Positions 49,830 through 58,665 of a DNA stretch of 64,000 bases are shown here, in pieces (position 1 is the stretch's first letter; each line of letters starts with the position of its first letter). The DNA is taken from assembly GCA_947643145.1 (NCBI GenBank), contig CANRVD010000003.1, positions 1 to 64,000 of the forward strand, in the 5' to 3' direction. A program made the translations under genes and the position numbers. This DNA comes from an uncultured bacterium. GTDB lineage: Bacteria > Bacillota > Clostridia > Lachnospirales > Lachnospiraceae. The notes beneath the pieces were generated by a model that saw only the letters and a program-made list of their open reading frames with translations, was not told the DNA's origin and searched no databases.

Positions 49830-51026
49830 TTATCTATATCTGCGGCTATATTTAGCCCCCTTAAGCTCTGACTTATAAACCTTTCGCCCCCATAAAATCA
49901 TACATGTATTGCCATAATTACACTCCCCGACTACAACATAATTTTTATGCTTTTCCGTAATAATAACAGAGTGTCCTTTGTAACGGATGACATCCCCCAT
50001 TTTACATTTATCAAAGGATGTAAAGTTCTTAATTTTGGCGTTTCTGCCATAAATCATATCACTCATCTTCCATGCAAAGCCATAGCACTGATATCCCAAA
50101 ATTCCATTTGGACAATAGTAGTGATTACAAGTGGAAATATCATCTAATGAAATATGCCTGCATGGATTACTTGTAACCGTCGTACTGCTATAATTATAAC
50201 GATTTACATGATTCCAGTACTTTCCGCTCGGATACTGCTTCTGAAGTTTTTTAAACTTGTTAATTACTTTTTGTATGGCAGAGGAATGAACTGTCTCCAC
50301 ACGGCTGAAGGAACCATATATATACTTCCCCTCATACCTCACAAAAGGACGGATTTTAAATTTTACTGTTTTTGTGGAAGAAAGCCCGCTAACAGTCCTG
50401 CTTACCGTATTCCCTGAAGAAACAGATGCCACATTTTCAAATGCATTGCTTCCCGTTTTTCTGAAAATCTGGTAACCATCTGCGCCATTTGTCTTTTTCC
50501 ATTTCAGCGTTACCTTGCTGCCACTCCGGCTGGCAGAAGAAATGACAGGCTTTGGAAGCACAACGCGCACACGTTCTGATACCCGCTGTCCCTCCGTAAT
50601 TTCACCGGACGTGCCTGTACGGTATGCCACAATCCTATATGTGAATGTGATTCCCGGTTTGAAACTGCTATCCTCAAAATAATGAGTCGCATACGGAACA
50701 TTCTGTACAAAGCCAAGCTGCTTATATTCTTTGTCATATTTGCTCTTGCGGTAAATAATAAATCCATCATTATTCCCATCACTAAACCACGAAAGGGTAA
50801 GGGAGGAATACGAATAATCCTCAACGGCAACCAAAGAAATGGCATCATATGCCTCCTGTGACTGCGCTGGGTCTTCCTGCGAAGAATCCTCCCCATAAAA
50901 GCTGTCCGCTTCCTGCACCAAAACGCTTTGATCCGCAGCCTGTGCAGCCGCCCCTTCCGGATTACCGGATACCACAAGGGATATAACTAAAAGAAATAAA
51001 CAAAATGCCTGTAACCTTTTCTTCAT
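49830..51026 (-). CDS. Secreted FN3 protein with cysteine hydrolase-like domain
   Basis: The 398-residue precursor has a signal peptide (to about AAAQA, residue 30). Two FN3 domains follow at about 65-155 and 158-245, with Lys-rich strands such as VTLKWKKTNGADGYQI. The C-terminal 130 residues resemble a papain-like CHAP/NlpC hydrolase: a possible nucleophilic Cys in GYQCYGFAWKMSDMIYG, a His in YKGHSVIITEKH, and VVVGECNYGN. It may cut peptidoglycan or a peptide bond outside the membrane; active residues need confirmation. It lies 13 bp before the DUF975 gene. FN3 domains of the same style recur in four secreted proteins of this window. Confidence 0.72.
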   Translation of the reverse strand: MKKRLQAFCLFLLVISLVVSGNPEGAAAQAADQSVLVQEADSFYGEDSSQEDPAQSQEAYDAISLVAVEDYSYSSLTLSWFSDGNNDGFIIYRKSKYDKEYKQLGFVQNVPYATHYFEDSSFKPGITFTYRIVAYRTGTSGEITEGQRVSERVRVVLPKPVISSASRSGSKVTLKWKKTNGADGYQIFRKTGSNAFENVASVSSGNTVSRTVSGLSSTKTVKFKIRPFVRYEGKYIYGSFSRVETVHSSAIQKVINKFKKLQKQYPSGKYWNHVNRYNYSSTTVTSNPCRHISLDDISTCNHYYCPNGILGYQCYGFAWKMSDMIYGRNAKIKNFTSFDKCKMGDVIRYKGHSVIITEKHKNYVVVGECNYGNTCMILWGRKVYKSELKGAKYSRRYR

Positions 51027-51096
51027 AAACTATCTCCCATTTTAGAATATTACTTCAGCGATAAACATCGCAAGATTTACGAAGTAATCGCTCACT

Positions 51097-51852
51097 TTAA
51101 TCAACGTCCTTAATTTTAAATCTTACAATTCCCAAAATCGTAAAAACAACTCCAATAACAGTTAAAATTATGATACATTTCACCTGTGTTCCGGTATCGC
51201 CCCCTGGATACACAGCATTTTGCTGCATATTCTCAATCCAGTATGTCATAAAAAAGTCTTTTTCGGTTAAAAGAGTTAATACCTGGACTGCCATCGCACC
51301 CCCCAGCAAAAGCATAATATTAATTCCAATCGAAAGGCCGCCGGAACGCGTCAAATGCGCAATCAGCATGGTAATTGCAGAATAACTCCAGATTACCACA
51401 ATCTGTCCAAGCAGGATTAACAAGAATTTCTGTACAGATATACTGCCAAATTCCCAGCATAGAGAAGCTGTCAGCGAAGAAAGTGCCGCCGGAATAACGG
51501 TAATAATTGTCATGACTGTCGCCAGCGAAATAAACTGACCGAATGCAATCTGCACTCTGGAAGCCCCTCTGCTGACTACCTGTCTCACCGTTCTGTTTGT
51601 ATATTCATTAGAAATCATTCCACCCACAAAAAGTGCCACAAAGATTAAATAGAAACTCCCTGTCGTAAAACCTGCATAAATTTCAACACCCTTTGTATTA
51701 GAAAGCGCTTCCCCCCAGAATCCGCCTGCAAGCTTCCCATACAGAAAGGCCCCTATCTCTATTGCTGAAATTCCCAGAAGGCAGAGTGCCGTTACAAAAG
51801 TCACTTTGCTCTTACAAACCTTATAAAACTCACTTTTCATAATATCTAACAT
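51097..51852 (-). CDS. ABC-2 type transporter permease
   Basis: The 251-residue protein has six hydrophobic segments typical of ABC-2 permeases, starting MLDIMKSEFYKVCKSKVTFV and including GGMISNEYTNRTVRQVVSRG, a signature of the bacteriocin/antibiotic-export permeases. The ATG at 51852 follows the ATPase gene stop by one base (TAAGATG) with GGGGGG 8 nt upstream. With the ATPase gene it forms a two-gene exporter, of the type used for self-protection from peptides or for lipid export. Substrate is unknown. Confidence 0.88.
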   Translation of the reverse strand: MLDIMKSEFYKVCKSKVTFVTALCLLGISAIEIGAFLYGKLAGGFWGEALSNTKGVEIYAGFTTGSFYLIFVALFVGGMISNEYTNRTVRQVVSRGASRVQIAFGQFISLATVMTIITVIPAALSSLTASLCWEFGSISVQKFLLILLGQIVVIWSYSAITMLIAHLTRSGGLSIGINIMLLLGGAMAVQVLTLLTEKDFFMTYWIENMQQNAVYPGGDTGTQVKCIIILTVIGVVFTILGIVRFKIKDVD

Positions 51853-51853
51853 C

Positions 51854-52753
51854 TTACATTCCCCCCATTCTTTCCACAAAATACTTCTCCATATCCTGCC
51901 CTTCTACTGCAAGATAGGATACCATCACACCATTCTGTACCAGCGCCTGGTTAATGACTGCTGCATTTTCCAACTGCTCATAAATACAAAGCGAATTATC
52001 CTCTAACATTTTACCACCCTGTATATTGAACTTTTCTGCCAGAATGCGCTGCGTCTTTTCATAGTTGTCCGTCCTGATATGCAGATAATGTTTCCCCCTG
52101 CTGTCCAGTTCGTCGGCACTAAACTCCTCTACCAGTACGCCATTATTGATAATGCCATATTTTGTAGCAATCTTTCCCAGTTCTCCCAGAATATGAGAGG
52201 ATATTAGGATTGTAATCTGCTTTTTCTCATGTAACCTCATTAAAAGCTCTCTTATCTCTCGGATACCAGCCGGGTCAAGCCCGTTCATCGGCTCATCCAG
52301 TACCAGAAATTCCGGTTCTCCCAAAAGCGCAATCGCTATGGACAGTCTCTGTTTCATACCAAGCGAAAACTTCTTTGCCTTTTTCTTTCCTGTATCCGGC
52401 AAGCCAACTAATGCAAGCATTGCATCAAAATCCGTTGTTTTCTCGCACCCTTGCATTTTGCTGTAATAAATCAGATTTTCCTTTGCCGTCATCCCCGGAT
52501 AAAGTGCAGGCTGTTCAATAACACAGCCAATTTTTTTGCGCCCCATCCCTAAGTCTGTCGAGCCAAATAAGGTAAAATCTCCTGCTGATGTTCTGGTCAA
52601 TCCACAGACCATCTTCATTAATGTTGTTTTTCCTGCTCCATTTTTGCCAATAAATCCGTAGATATCACCTTTTTCAACATTCATATTGACAGCATCTACC
52701 ACATTTCTTCCATGATAGGTCTTTGTCAGTCCTTTGGTTATCAGTACTTCCAT
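51854..52753 (-). CDS. ABC transporter ATP-binding protein (BcrA-like)
   Basis: The 299-residue ATPase has Walker A GKNGAGKTTL, Q-loop IEQPALYPGMTAKENL, signature KFSLGMKQRLSIA, Walker B FLVLDEPMNGLDP and the H-loop in LISSHILGEL. It belongs to the drug/peptide-export group that pairs with short ABC-2 permeases. The ATG at 52753 has GAGGAG 9 nt upstream; the frame extends to 52786 without need. It is followed directly by its permease. A palindromic element in the upstream space (52886-52933) could be its operator. Confidence 0.93.
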   Translation of the reverse strand: MEVLITKGLTKTYHGRNVVDAVNMNVEKGDIYGFIGKNGAGKTTLMKMVCGLTRTSAGDFTLFGSTDLGMGRKKIGCVIEQPALYPGMTAKENLIYYSKMQGCEKTTDFDAMLALVGLPDTGKKKAKKFSLGMKQRLSIAIALLGEPEFLVLDEPMNGLDPAGIREIRELLMRLHEKKQITILISSHILGELGKIATKYGIINNGVLVEEFSADELDSRGKHYLHIRTDNYEKTQRILAEKFNIQGGKMLEDNSLCIYEQLENAAVINQALVQNGVMVSYLAVEGQDMEKYFVERMGGM

Positions 52754-52885
52754 TTTATCAGACTCCTCTCTGTGCCAAACTGCCATAGACGGTAAAAATC
52801 TTTGCCATTCACGTCTTCACAAAAGATAAAGATTATTGACTGTTTTTGTTAAAAGTACGGACAGCAAGGTTTCTTCCGCTATGAT

Positions 52886-52933
52886 ATTACTAAGTTGGTT
52901 AAATGCCACGCGAATTTTAACCGCCTTAGTAAT
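52886..52933. promoter_or_regulatory. 48-bp palindrome upstream of the ABC exporter
   Basis: ATTACTAAG (52886-52894) with CTTAGTAAT (52925-52933), and GGTTAAA (52897-52903) with TTTAACC (52916-52922), form nested inverted repeats with 2-bp internal gaps. A third AACTTAG follows at about 52937. It lies between argC and the exporter and could be an operator or a small repeat element. Confidence 0.55.
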
Positions 52934-52999
52934 AATAACTTAGCTTACAAGGATATCTTATCAGACTTAGTTTTATTTATAATGAATCTAACCTTAACA

Positions 53000-53950
53000 T
53001 TAGTTTAAATCCAGTCCCTTTGCCTCATCACAGCCAAGTACAAGATTCATGCACTGGATGGCTGCCCCGGAAGCTCCTTTTCCCAAATTGTCAAACTGTG
53101 CGGAGAGTACCACACGTTCCTCATTTCCCGTAACATATATCTTTAATCCATCCCAGCCGGACAGCAGATTACCGGCAAGGAAACCACTTGCACTCACTTC
53201 ATTGTCCAAATCACATACCTGAACAAATCTCTGCCCTGCGTAGTACTCCGCCAAAAACTTCTGCAAAGTTTCCGGCGTCTGTTTATGGTTTAGCATGTCC
53301 GTATAAAATGGCACAGATACTACCATTCCGCTATAGTAATCATCGATTACCGGAGAAAAAAGCGGTGCTCTGAAAAGCCCTGTGATTTTCTGCATTTCTT
53401 TTAAATGCTTGTGCTGCTGGGTCAGGGCATATTCCCTTGCAGACGAAAATTCTCTTGGACGGTTTTCATCCTGATAGGCGGCAATCGCCTTCTTTCCAGC
53501 ACCACTATATCCAGTCAGGGAAAAACCTGCTACCGGATAGCCATTTGGTAAAATCCCACCCTTAATCAACGGATAAACAATTGAGATAAAACCGGTAGCA
53601 TGACAGCCCGGTACTGCAATCCGTTTTCCATTGATGATATTCTCACGATGCTCCTTGGATAATTCTGGAAACCCATACGCCCATCCGCTCTCCGTCCGGT
53701 GCGCCGTGGAGGTATCAATGATGCAGACCTTGTCATTTTCCACCAAAGATACAGACTCTCTTGCCGCATCATCCGGCAGGCACAAAAAAGTAATGTCAGA
53801 GGCATTGATTAACTTCTTCCTCTCCTCCGCATCCTTTCTTTTATCCGAATCTATTTTTAAAATTTCGATATCATCCCGTTTCTGAAAACGTTCATCAATC
53901 CGCAGGCCGGTTGTTCCTTCACTGCCGTCAATAAATACTTTTGTTTTCAT
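53000..53950 (-). CDS. argC: N-acetyl-gamma-glutamyl-phosphate reductase, type 2
   Basis: The 316-residue NADPH enzyme reduces N-acetylglutamyl phosphate in arginine synthesis. It starts KVFIDGSEGTTGLRIDERF (dinucleotide site), has the active Cys in VPGCHATGF and LTGYSGAGKKAI, and matches the shorter type 2 ArgC family. No other arginine gene lies within the window, so it stands apart from the usual argCJBD operon. AAAGGGAAAAAGGGA precedes the ATG at 53950. Repeat DNA separates it from the upstream Dabb gene. Confidence 0.93.
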   Translation of the reverse strand: MKTKVFIDGSEGTTGLRIDERFQKRDDIEILKIDSDKRKDAEERKKLINASDITFLCLPDDAARESVSLVENDKVCIIDTSTAHRTESGWAYGFPELSKEHRENIINGKRIAVPGCHATGFISIVYPLIKGGILPNGYPVAGFSLTGYSGAGKKAIAAYQDENRPREFSSAREYALTQQHKHLKEMQKITGLFRAPLFSPVIDDYYSGMVVSVPFYTDMLNHKQTPETLQKFLAEYYAGQRFVQVCDLDNEVSASGFLAGNLLSGWDGLKIYVTGNEERVVLSAQFDNLGKGASGAAIQCMNLVLGCDEAKGLDLN

Positions 53951-53985
53951 TCCCTTTTTCCCTTTCTCTAAAAAATCTCCTATAT

Positions 53986-54078
53986 GTAACTGTTTACGCT
54001 AATTCCGAAAAGCAAACACTCCTATACGCAAAACACGATGAGTGCGTCTGCTTTTTGAAATCAACCGTAAATAGTAAC
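53986..54078. repeat. MITE-like element between the Dabb gene and argC
   Basis: GTAACTGTTTACG (53986-53998) and CGTAAATAGTAAC (54066-54078) are the degenerate ends. Inside, AAAAGCA...CTC and GAG..CTGCTTTTTGAAAT repeat the arms of the first hairpin in the full copy at 6539-6743. The element ends 3 bp from the Dabb stop codon. Confidence 0.7.
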
Positions 54079-54080
54079 TT

Positions 54081-54386
54081 CTAAATTTCAAAGTCTATGC
54101 AGGCGCGGGTTTGCCGGATTCCTGTGATAAATACGCCAAATGCCTTGTGCGCCGGATGCACCTGATACGCATTCAGGCCTTCCATATCCTCAAAATCACA
54201 AATCAATGCAATATCAAAATTCGTCTTATCAGCCTCTGGTGCATTGATTACAACCTGATATCTTTTTAACGACGGGATTTTGTCACGAAGCTCCTCCGCC
54301 TTGTCCACTGCCAGCTTTAGATTCTCCTCTTTGCTTTTTCCCTCTGCTTCTTCTAATAATGTAAACATTACAATATGTCTAATCAT
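54081..54386 (-). CDS. Dabb-family (stress-responsive A/B barrel) protein
   Basis: The 101-residue protein matches the Dabb dimeric alpha-beta barrel: MIRHIVMFTLLEEAEG at the start, IPSLKRYQVVINAP in the middle and LNAYQVHPAHKAFG towards the end. Proteins of this fold are small dimers; in bacteria most have no known function. It is a single gene with a fair ribosome site (GGAGGG about 8 nt upstream of the ATG at 54386) and a ~190-bp AT-rich space upstream. Confidence 0.88.
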   Translation of the reverse strand: MIRHIVMFTLLEEAEGKSKEENLKLAVDKAEELRDKIPSLKRYQVVINAPEADKTNFDIALICDFEDMEGLNAYQVHPAHKAFGVFITGIRQTRACIDFEI

Positions 54387-54580
54387 AAATTTCCCTCCAA
54401 TTTCTATCTGTCCTGCAACTAAATTTCCAGCTTACTTATAAATATTGTAACATTCATTACCTGTTTTATCAAATTTTATAATTTACCAGCTTCCACAAAA
54501 GTCAACTATACAGCTTTGCTTTTCAATTTCTCTCTATTTTGATGAGAGTTTTACTCCCTTCTGCCTCAACATTACAATAC

Positions 54581-55039
54581 TTAGCAGTATAGCGAAAAAG
54601 GGGCATTGGAATTACTTTCATATTCAGTATATTTTAATCCGTCATTGTTTGAAACAGCACTTTGTATCAACTTTTTCGTCAAATCCGGTACATCTTCTCT
54701 CTGCAATGCCTCCTCTACTTCAACCCAGACCACTTCGCTATTCTCCTCGTTATCTGATTTAGGTATTCCTGAGATATATCTGGCCCGAAATGCAATATAC
54801 CAGTCATGCATATTAAAACGAATCCCTATAATATTTTCAGGTTCTACGCTGACTCCCGTTTCTTCCATATATTCCCGTACAAGAGCTGCCTGTGGTGTTT
54901 CATTCTTCTCAACATACCCACCAGGTATAATCAGCTTACCTTTTCCGCCGCCATAAGTATGCCTTGCCAGCAAAACTTTTCCTCTATGAATTACAACTCC
55001 GGTAACGCTTTGCCCCCAATTAGTATTATCATTATCCAT
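54581..55039 (-). CDS. NUDIX hydrolase
   Basis: The 152-residue protein has a complete Nudix box, GGYVEKNETPQAALVREY then MEETGV, preceded by VTGVVIHRGKVLLARHTYGG. It should cleave a nucleoside diphosphate linked to another group. The C-terminal part after YISGIPKSDNEENSE is usual for ADP-ribose or dNTP pyrophosphatase-like members, but the substrate cannot be fixed. The ATG at 55039 (MDNDNTNWGQSV) follows GGAG by 11 nt; the frame is open to 55117. It ends with an unusual NAPFSLYC tail. It stands alone. Confidence 0.9.
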   Translation of the reverse strand: MDNDNTNWGQSVTGVVIHRGKVLLARHTYGGGKGKLIIPGGYVEKNETPQAALVREYMEETGVSVEPENIIGIRFNMHDWYIAFRARYISGIPKSDNEENSEVVWVEVEEALQREDVPDLTKKLIQSAVSNNDGLKYTEYESNSNAPFSLYC

Positions 55040-55165
55040 TTCATTTACTGCTCCTTTCACAAATCTACAATTGATACAATATGCCTGCACCACCGCTTTC
55101 TTTGGAAAGTATACCATAAAAACACAAATTCCCCAACATGCTGTGAATTGTATTTATGAAATAAA

Positions 55166-55203
55166 ATAGTCATGGCTGAATAATATAATCAAACCATAAC
55201 TAT
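55166..55203 (-). terminator. Terminator of the GH43/aldo-keto reductase operon
   Basis: On the minus strand ATAGTTATGG pairs with CCATGACTAT (one mismatch) and is followed by TTTTATTT. It lies 14 bp after the stop of the 92-residue ORF. Confidence 0.65.
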
Positions 55204-55216
55204 TTTTTACCAAATG

Positions 55217-55495
55217 TTATACTATTTCTGATAATCCGCAGAATACATAATTCTTAGCATCCTGCATGGAAACTACCTGCAACGGCTTTTGTTTTAGCAC
55301 CCGGCATGATGTATATGCATATATTTTCGTATCGTTAACTTCCGGTATTTCCGCAAACTCTTTTAAACGATCTATATCCAAAAAGTAATCTATTACTTCG
55401 GAAGTTAAATATTGCATGATTTTACGCAGTAATAGAATAAGCGCATCAATTTTAATCCACATGCTATCTTTATTTAATATAGTCCGCACATACAC
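55217..55495 (-). CDS. Small hypothetical protein at the end of the GH43 operon
   Basis: A GTG at 55495, four bases after the aldo-keto reductase stop and with AGGG 7 nt upstream, opens a 92-residue frame. The sequence (WIKIDALILLLRKIMQYL, then EVIDYFLDIDRLKEFAEIPE and RVLKQKPLQVVSMQDAKNYV) has a hydrophobic helix followed by a mixed domain. I do not recognise it. It is more AT-rich than its neighbours and has the look of the C-terminal fragment of a larger protein, so decay of a former gene is possible. Its close spacing and the terminator beyond it suggest it is transcribed with the reductase. Confidence 0.5.
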   Translation of the reverse strand: MYVRTILNKDSMWIKIDALILLLRKIMQYLTSEVIDYFLDIDRLKEFAEIPEVNDTKIYAYTSCRVLKQKPLQVVSMQDAKNYVFCGLSEIV

Positions 55496-55499
55496 ATCA

Positions 55500-56477
55500 T
55501 TACCCTACATGTCGTTCAAATGCTGTAAAACCTAATATCTTTTCAATTTCTTCCTGTGCATCCGCCGGAATTTTAAAACCGGCAGCAGCCAAATTACTTT
55601 CCAGCTGGGACGGCTTGCTTGCACCGGTAATCACACTGCTGATAATCCCTTTGCGGAGAATCCATGCCAGTGCAAGAACGGACATGGTAGTGCCAAGTTC
55701 CGCTGCAATTTTTTCCATCGCTTCCACTTTATCCAGATTCTCATCTGTCAAAAGATTATTCACCTGTTTATCTGCCTGATGGGTAGCGCGGGAACCCTCT
55801 GGATATGGCTGGCCTTTCTTATACTTTCCGGTAAGAAGTCCCTGGGCAAGAGGAGAGAATGGTGTTATGCCAATCCCGTATTTTTCACAGATTCCCATAA
55901 TTTCATGCTCAATATAACGGTCCATCATATTGTACTGCGGCTGGAGACTGGTCAGCGGATGAAGATTATATTTCTCAATAATCTTCTGTGCCTCAATTAA
56001 CCGGGAACCGCTCCACTCTTCACTGACTCCGTAATAAAGAATCTTTCCCTGGTCCACTAATGCACTCAGGGCACGAAGCGTCTCCTCCATCGGAGTCGTC
56101 ATATCAAAACGATGGCAATAATACAAATCAATGTAATCTAACTGCATATTTGTTAGCGTGCGGTCAATATTTTCAAAAATATGTTTTCTTGACAGCCCCC
56201 ATTCGTTGGCTGCAGGCCCTGTCGGAAAAAATACTTTGCTGGATACCACATAAGAACTTCTACGGTAATCTTTTAACACCCTACCTAAAAAGCGCTCTGC
56301 CTCTCCTCCGCTGTATGCATCTGCGCAGTCAAAAAAATTAACCCCTCTGTCATAAGCAAGGCGTATTGTCTCTTCTGCCACCTTTGCCTTTTCACTTCCT
56401 GCAAGATCTGTCATCCAGCTTCCTACTGCAATTTCACTCACCTTTAAACCTGATTTTCCTACACTGCGATTTTCCAT
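55500..56477 (-). CDS. Aldo/keto reductase
   Basis: The 325-residue TIM-barrel reductase has the family pattern: GRVNFFDCADAYSGG-like segment (GVNFFDCADAYSGGEAE) with catalytic Asp and Tyr, Lys in VVSSKVFFP, and His in LYYCHRFDMTTP, then GVSEEWSG and a C-terminal NADPH site (SSVITGASKPSQLESNL). It is close to the YghZ/Kv-beta group that reduces aldehydes such as methylglyoxal. GGAGG lies 10 nt before the ATG at 56477. It follows the GH43 gene by 22 bp and should be co-transcribed from the MerR-type promoter, fitting reduction of reactive aldehydes. Confidence 0.92.
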   Translation of the reverse strand: MENRSVGKSGLKVSEIAVGSWMTDLAGSEKAKVAEETIRLAYDRGVNFFDCADAYSGGEAERFLGRVLKDYRRSSYVVSSKVFFPTGPAANEWGLSRKHIFENIDRTLTNMQLDYIDLYYCHRFDMTTPMEETLRALSALVDQGKILYYGVSEEWSGSRLIEAQKIIEKYNLHPLTSLQPQYNMMDRYIEHEIMGICEKYGIGITPFSPLAQGLLTGKYKKGQPYPEGSRATHQADKQVNNLLTDENLDKVEAMEKIAAELGTTMSVLALAWILRKGIISSVITGASKPSQLESNLAAAGFKIPADAQEEIEKILGFTAFERHVG

Positions 56478-56499
56478 AATCCAAAAACCTCCTGATATC

Positions 56500-58602
56500 T
56501 TACTTGATTTTTACTTTGATTGTCTGATAACTGCTATACTTTTTCACCCCATTTGCCTTTGTATAGGTACGGATGTGGAAATAATATGTCTTTCCCTTCT
56601 TCCATGTTTTTGCGGAACGGGAATATGTAACTGTTTTTTTAGATGCTTTTACTGTCCCCAGATTTTTATGCTGATTTTTCTTTTCTCCATAGGAAATCTG
56701 GTACTTAAGGCACTCTGCCTTACTCCAGGTAAGCTTTACTTTTGTTTTTTTCTTCTTTACCGTAACCTTTGCCTGCAGCTTTTTCACTTTTCCTGGTTTT
56801 GCCACAATAGTAACTGGAACCCTAGTTGTTTTTTCTATATCACCATCTTTGTAAGTTACCGTAATCTGATAATTTCCCGGTTCCTTTCCTGTAAGAGAGG
56901 ACGCATCTGTCGCAAAGTCTGTTGTCGTCTTTATCTGACCATTCGCATAGAAAAGACTCAGGGTAATACTTTGCTTTGGCAAACTTTCTCCCTGCCATAT
57001 CTGATTCTTCTTTGCAGTAGCAGCGATGGACAACAGAGAATTATCCTCTTCATCCAGTCCGGTATAGAAAGTAGCAGCTTCTTTGTCTATTCCATCCCCA
57101 AGCATCAATGTGCCATTTACCATTGTGAGGAAATATCCGAGATATGCAACACTTTCAAAAGATACCCCTTTGCTCCCTGCCAGTCCCTGAACGGTACGGA
57201 AGGTCTGACGCTTTGCAGTATCATCCGATGCATCTGTATCCTGTGCCAGTGTCACAGAAGATTTTGAATTTGCTGTCAGATACAGTCCCGGTTTATTTTC
57301 TGACTGGATAGATACATAAGTATCCTCGTTCTTATCTGCCTTCCCCTCCATAATCAACCACTGGGAGTCTGTCCCAAGCTTACCAATTCCAACTCCCACT
57401 TCCACGTTTTTATAAGGATAATTCGCTTCATTACTGGAGTTTTCATAAAATTCATGAGCCAAAAGTTCACCGGAATTAGTATAGAGTACAGATGTTGTTC
57501 CAGTAAGCCCGCTGGCAGTTTCTGGAATCTCCTGAATACTGCCGTCTTCATTAAAATGCAGCTCCGTTATGCATGGAATACGGCGGTATCCGTTTCCTCC
57601 CGGCTGTGAGCCGTTATGATGCGCAAAATATGTTTTCCCATTAAAGTCAAATACTGCCATATGATTTGTATTGGAAGTCGCAGTCGGCTGCATTAAGACG
57701 CTTCCAAATTCCCATGTCCCGTTGATTAAATCACTGGTAGTCGAATATGCCATCTTCTCATGCCAGCCGGATGCGTAGAACAAATAGTACTCTCCATAGT
57801 AATTGCCATTTTCATCTTTTCGGCGGTAAATCCAGGGAGCTTCTGTATAGCCGGACGGAGAGCGGTTGATAATGTCATCTGTTTCGCTGGATTTTCCACA
57901 GGTTATCTTCCCGTCCCCGTTTAAATCTTTTACAGAAACCATATCCTCATTCAATTCACAGACATAATACTGGCTGTTGCCCCATGCCAGATAGCGGTGC
58001 TCCTCTCCCGTTTCATCTGTTTCAAACCACACAGTCGGGTCAATATCATCCCAATCACTGTTCTGTGGCATGGTCAAGGTTCCCTTTACCAGTGGATTTC
58101 CGATATCTTTAAATGGTCCTGTCGGACTGTCAGCTACCGCCACTCCAATCGAGTGTTTCCCGGCAGAAGTTTTATCCCATGTACAAAAATATAAATAATA
58201 TTTATCCTTATATTTTGTCACCTGGGAAGCCCAACTGGAAGACGAATCCCTCGCCCACGCGACTTCATCCGTACTTACCTTCATTACACTGCCTTCCGGC
58301 TTCCATGTTTTCATATCTGTAGTCGAATAGCAGATATACTCCTTCTGGTTATATATCTTTCTGCTGACCTCCTCATCATTCGATTCATCATGACCAGCAT
58401 AGAGATAGACTGTATCCCCGTCTACCAGAACAGACGGGTCTGCCCCATATACCAATTCCCCATTGGCATCTGTTGTAAAAACCGGATTTCCCGCCACATC
58501 TTTTTGTAATACAATAGCTGTCGTTTCACCTGCTGCCTCTGCCGGAAAAGCCGGCAGCACCAGACTAAATGCTAACACACCTGCCAATACCTTTTTTCCC
58601 AT
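56500..58602 (-). CDS. Secreted GH43 glycosidase with AbfB-like and FN3 domains
   Basis: The 700-residue precursor has a signal peptide (to about PAEAA). The five-bladed GH43 domain (about 30-380) shows the general base Asp55 in VYGADPSVLV, the pKa-modulating Asp188 in WDDIDPTVWF and the acid Glu254 in GYTEAPWIY. An AbfB/CBM42-like beta-trefoil follows (about 415-525, YVSIQSENKPGLYLTANSKS). Further beta domains and an FN3-like Lys-rich C terminus (KVKLTWSKAECLKYQISYG) end the protein. GH43 enzymes release arabinose or xylose from plant polysaccharides; the CBM42-like part suggests arabinofuranosyl side chains. The ATG at 58602 has AGGAGG 8 nt upstream. It is the first gene under the MerR-type promoter. 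Confidence 0.87.
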   Translation of the reverse strand: MGKKVLAGVLAFSLVLPAFPAEAAGETTAIVLQKDVAGNPVFTTDANGELVYGADPSVLVDGDTVYLYAGHDESNDEEVSRKIYNQKEYICYSTTDMKTWKPEGSVMKVSTDEVAWARDSSSSWASQVTKYKDKYYLYFCTWDKTSAGKHSIGVAVADSPTGPFKDIGNPLVKGTLTMPQNSDWDDIDPTVWFETDETGEEHRYLAWGNSQYYVCELNEDMVSVKDLNGDGKITCGKSSETDDIINRSPSGYTEAPWIYRRKDENGNYYGEYYLFYASGWHEKMAYSTTSDLINGTWEFGSVLMQPTATSNTNHMAVFDFNGKTYFAHHNGSQPGGNGYRRIPCITELHFNEDGSIQEIPETASGLTGTTSVLYTNSGELLAHEFYENSSNEANYPYKNVEVGVGIGKLGTDSQWLIMEGKADKNEDTYVSIQSENKPGLYLTANSKSSVTLAQDTDASDDTAKRQTFRTVQGLAGSKGVSFESVAYLGYFLTMVNGTLMLGDGIDKEAATFYTGLDEEDNSLLSIAATAKKNQIWQGESLPKQSITLSLFYANGQIKTTTDFATDASSLTGKEPGNYQITVTYKDGDIEKTTRVPVTIVAKPGKVKKLQAKVTVKKKKTKVKLTWSKAECLKYQISYGEKKNQHKNLGTVKASKKTVTYSRSAKTWKKGKTYYFHIRTYTKANGVKKYSSYQTIKVKIK

Positions 58603-58665
58603 TACAAAAACCTCCTCATTCATAACTTCTAATTTATAGTTACTATCCTCAGTCTCTATTTACAA

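Noticed and set aside
56575..57267. 230-residue plus-strand frame opposite the GH43 gene
   Set aside because: Cys/Phe-rich complement of the Lys-rich domain; no independent evidence.
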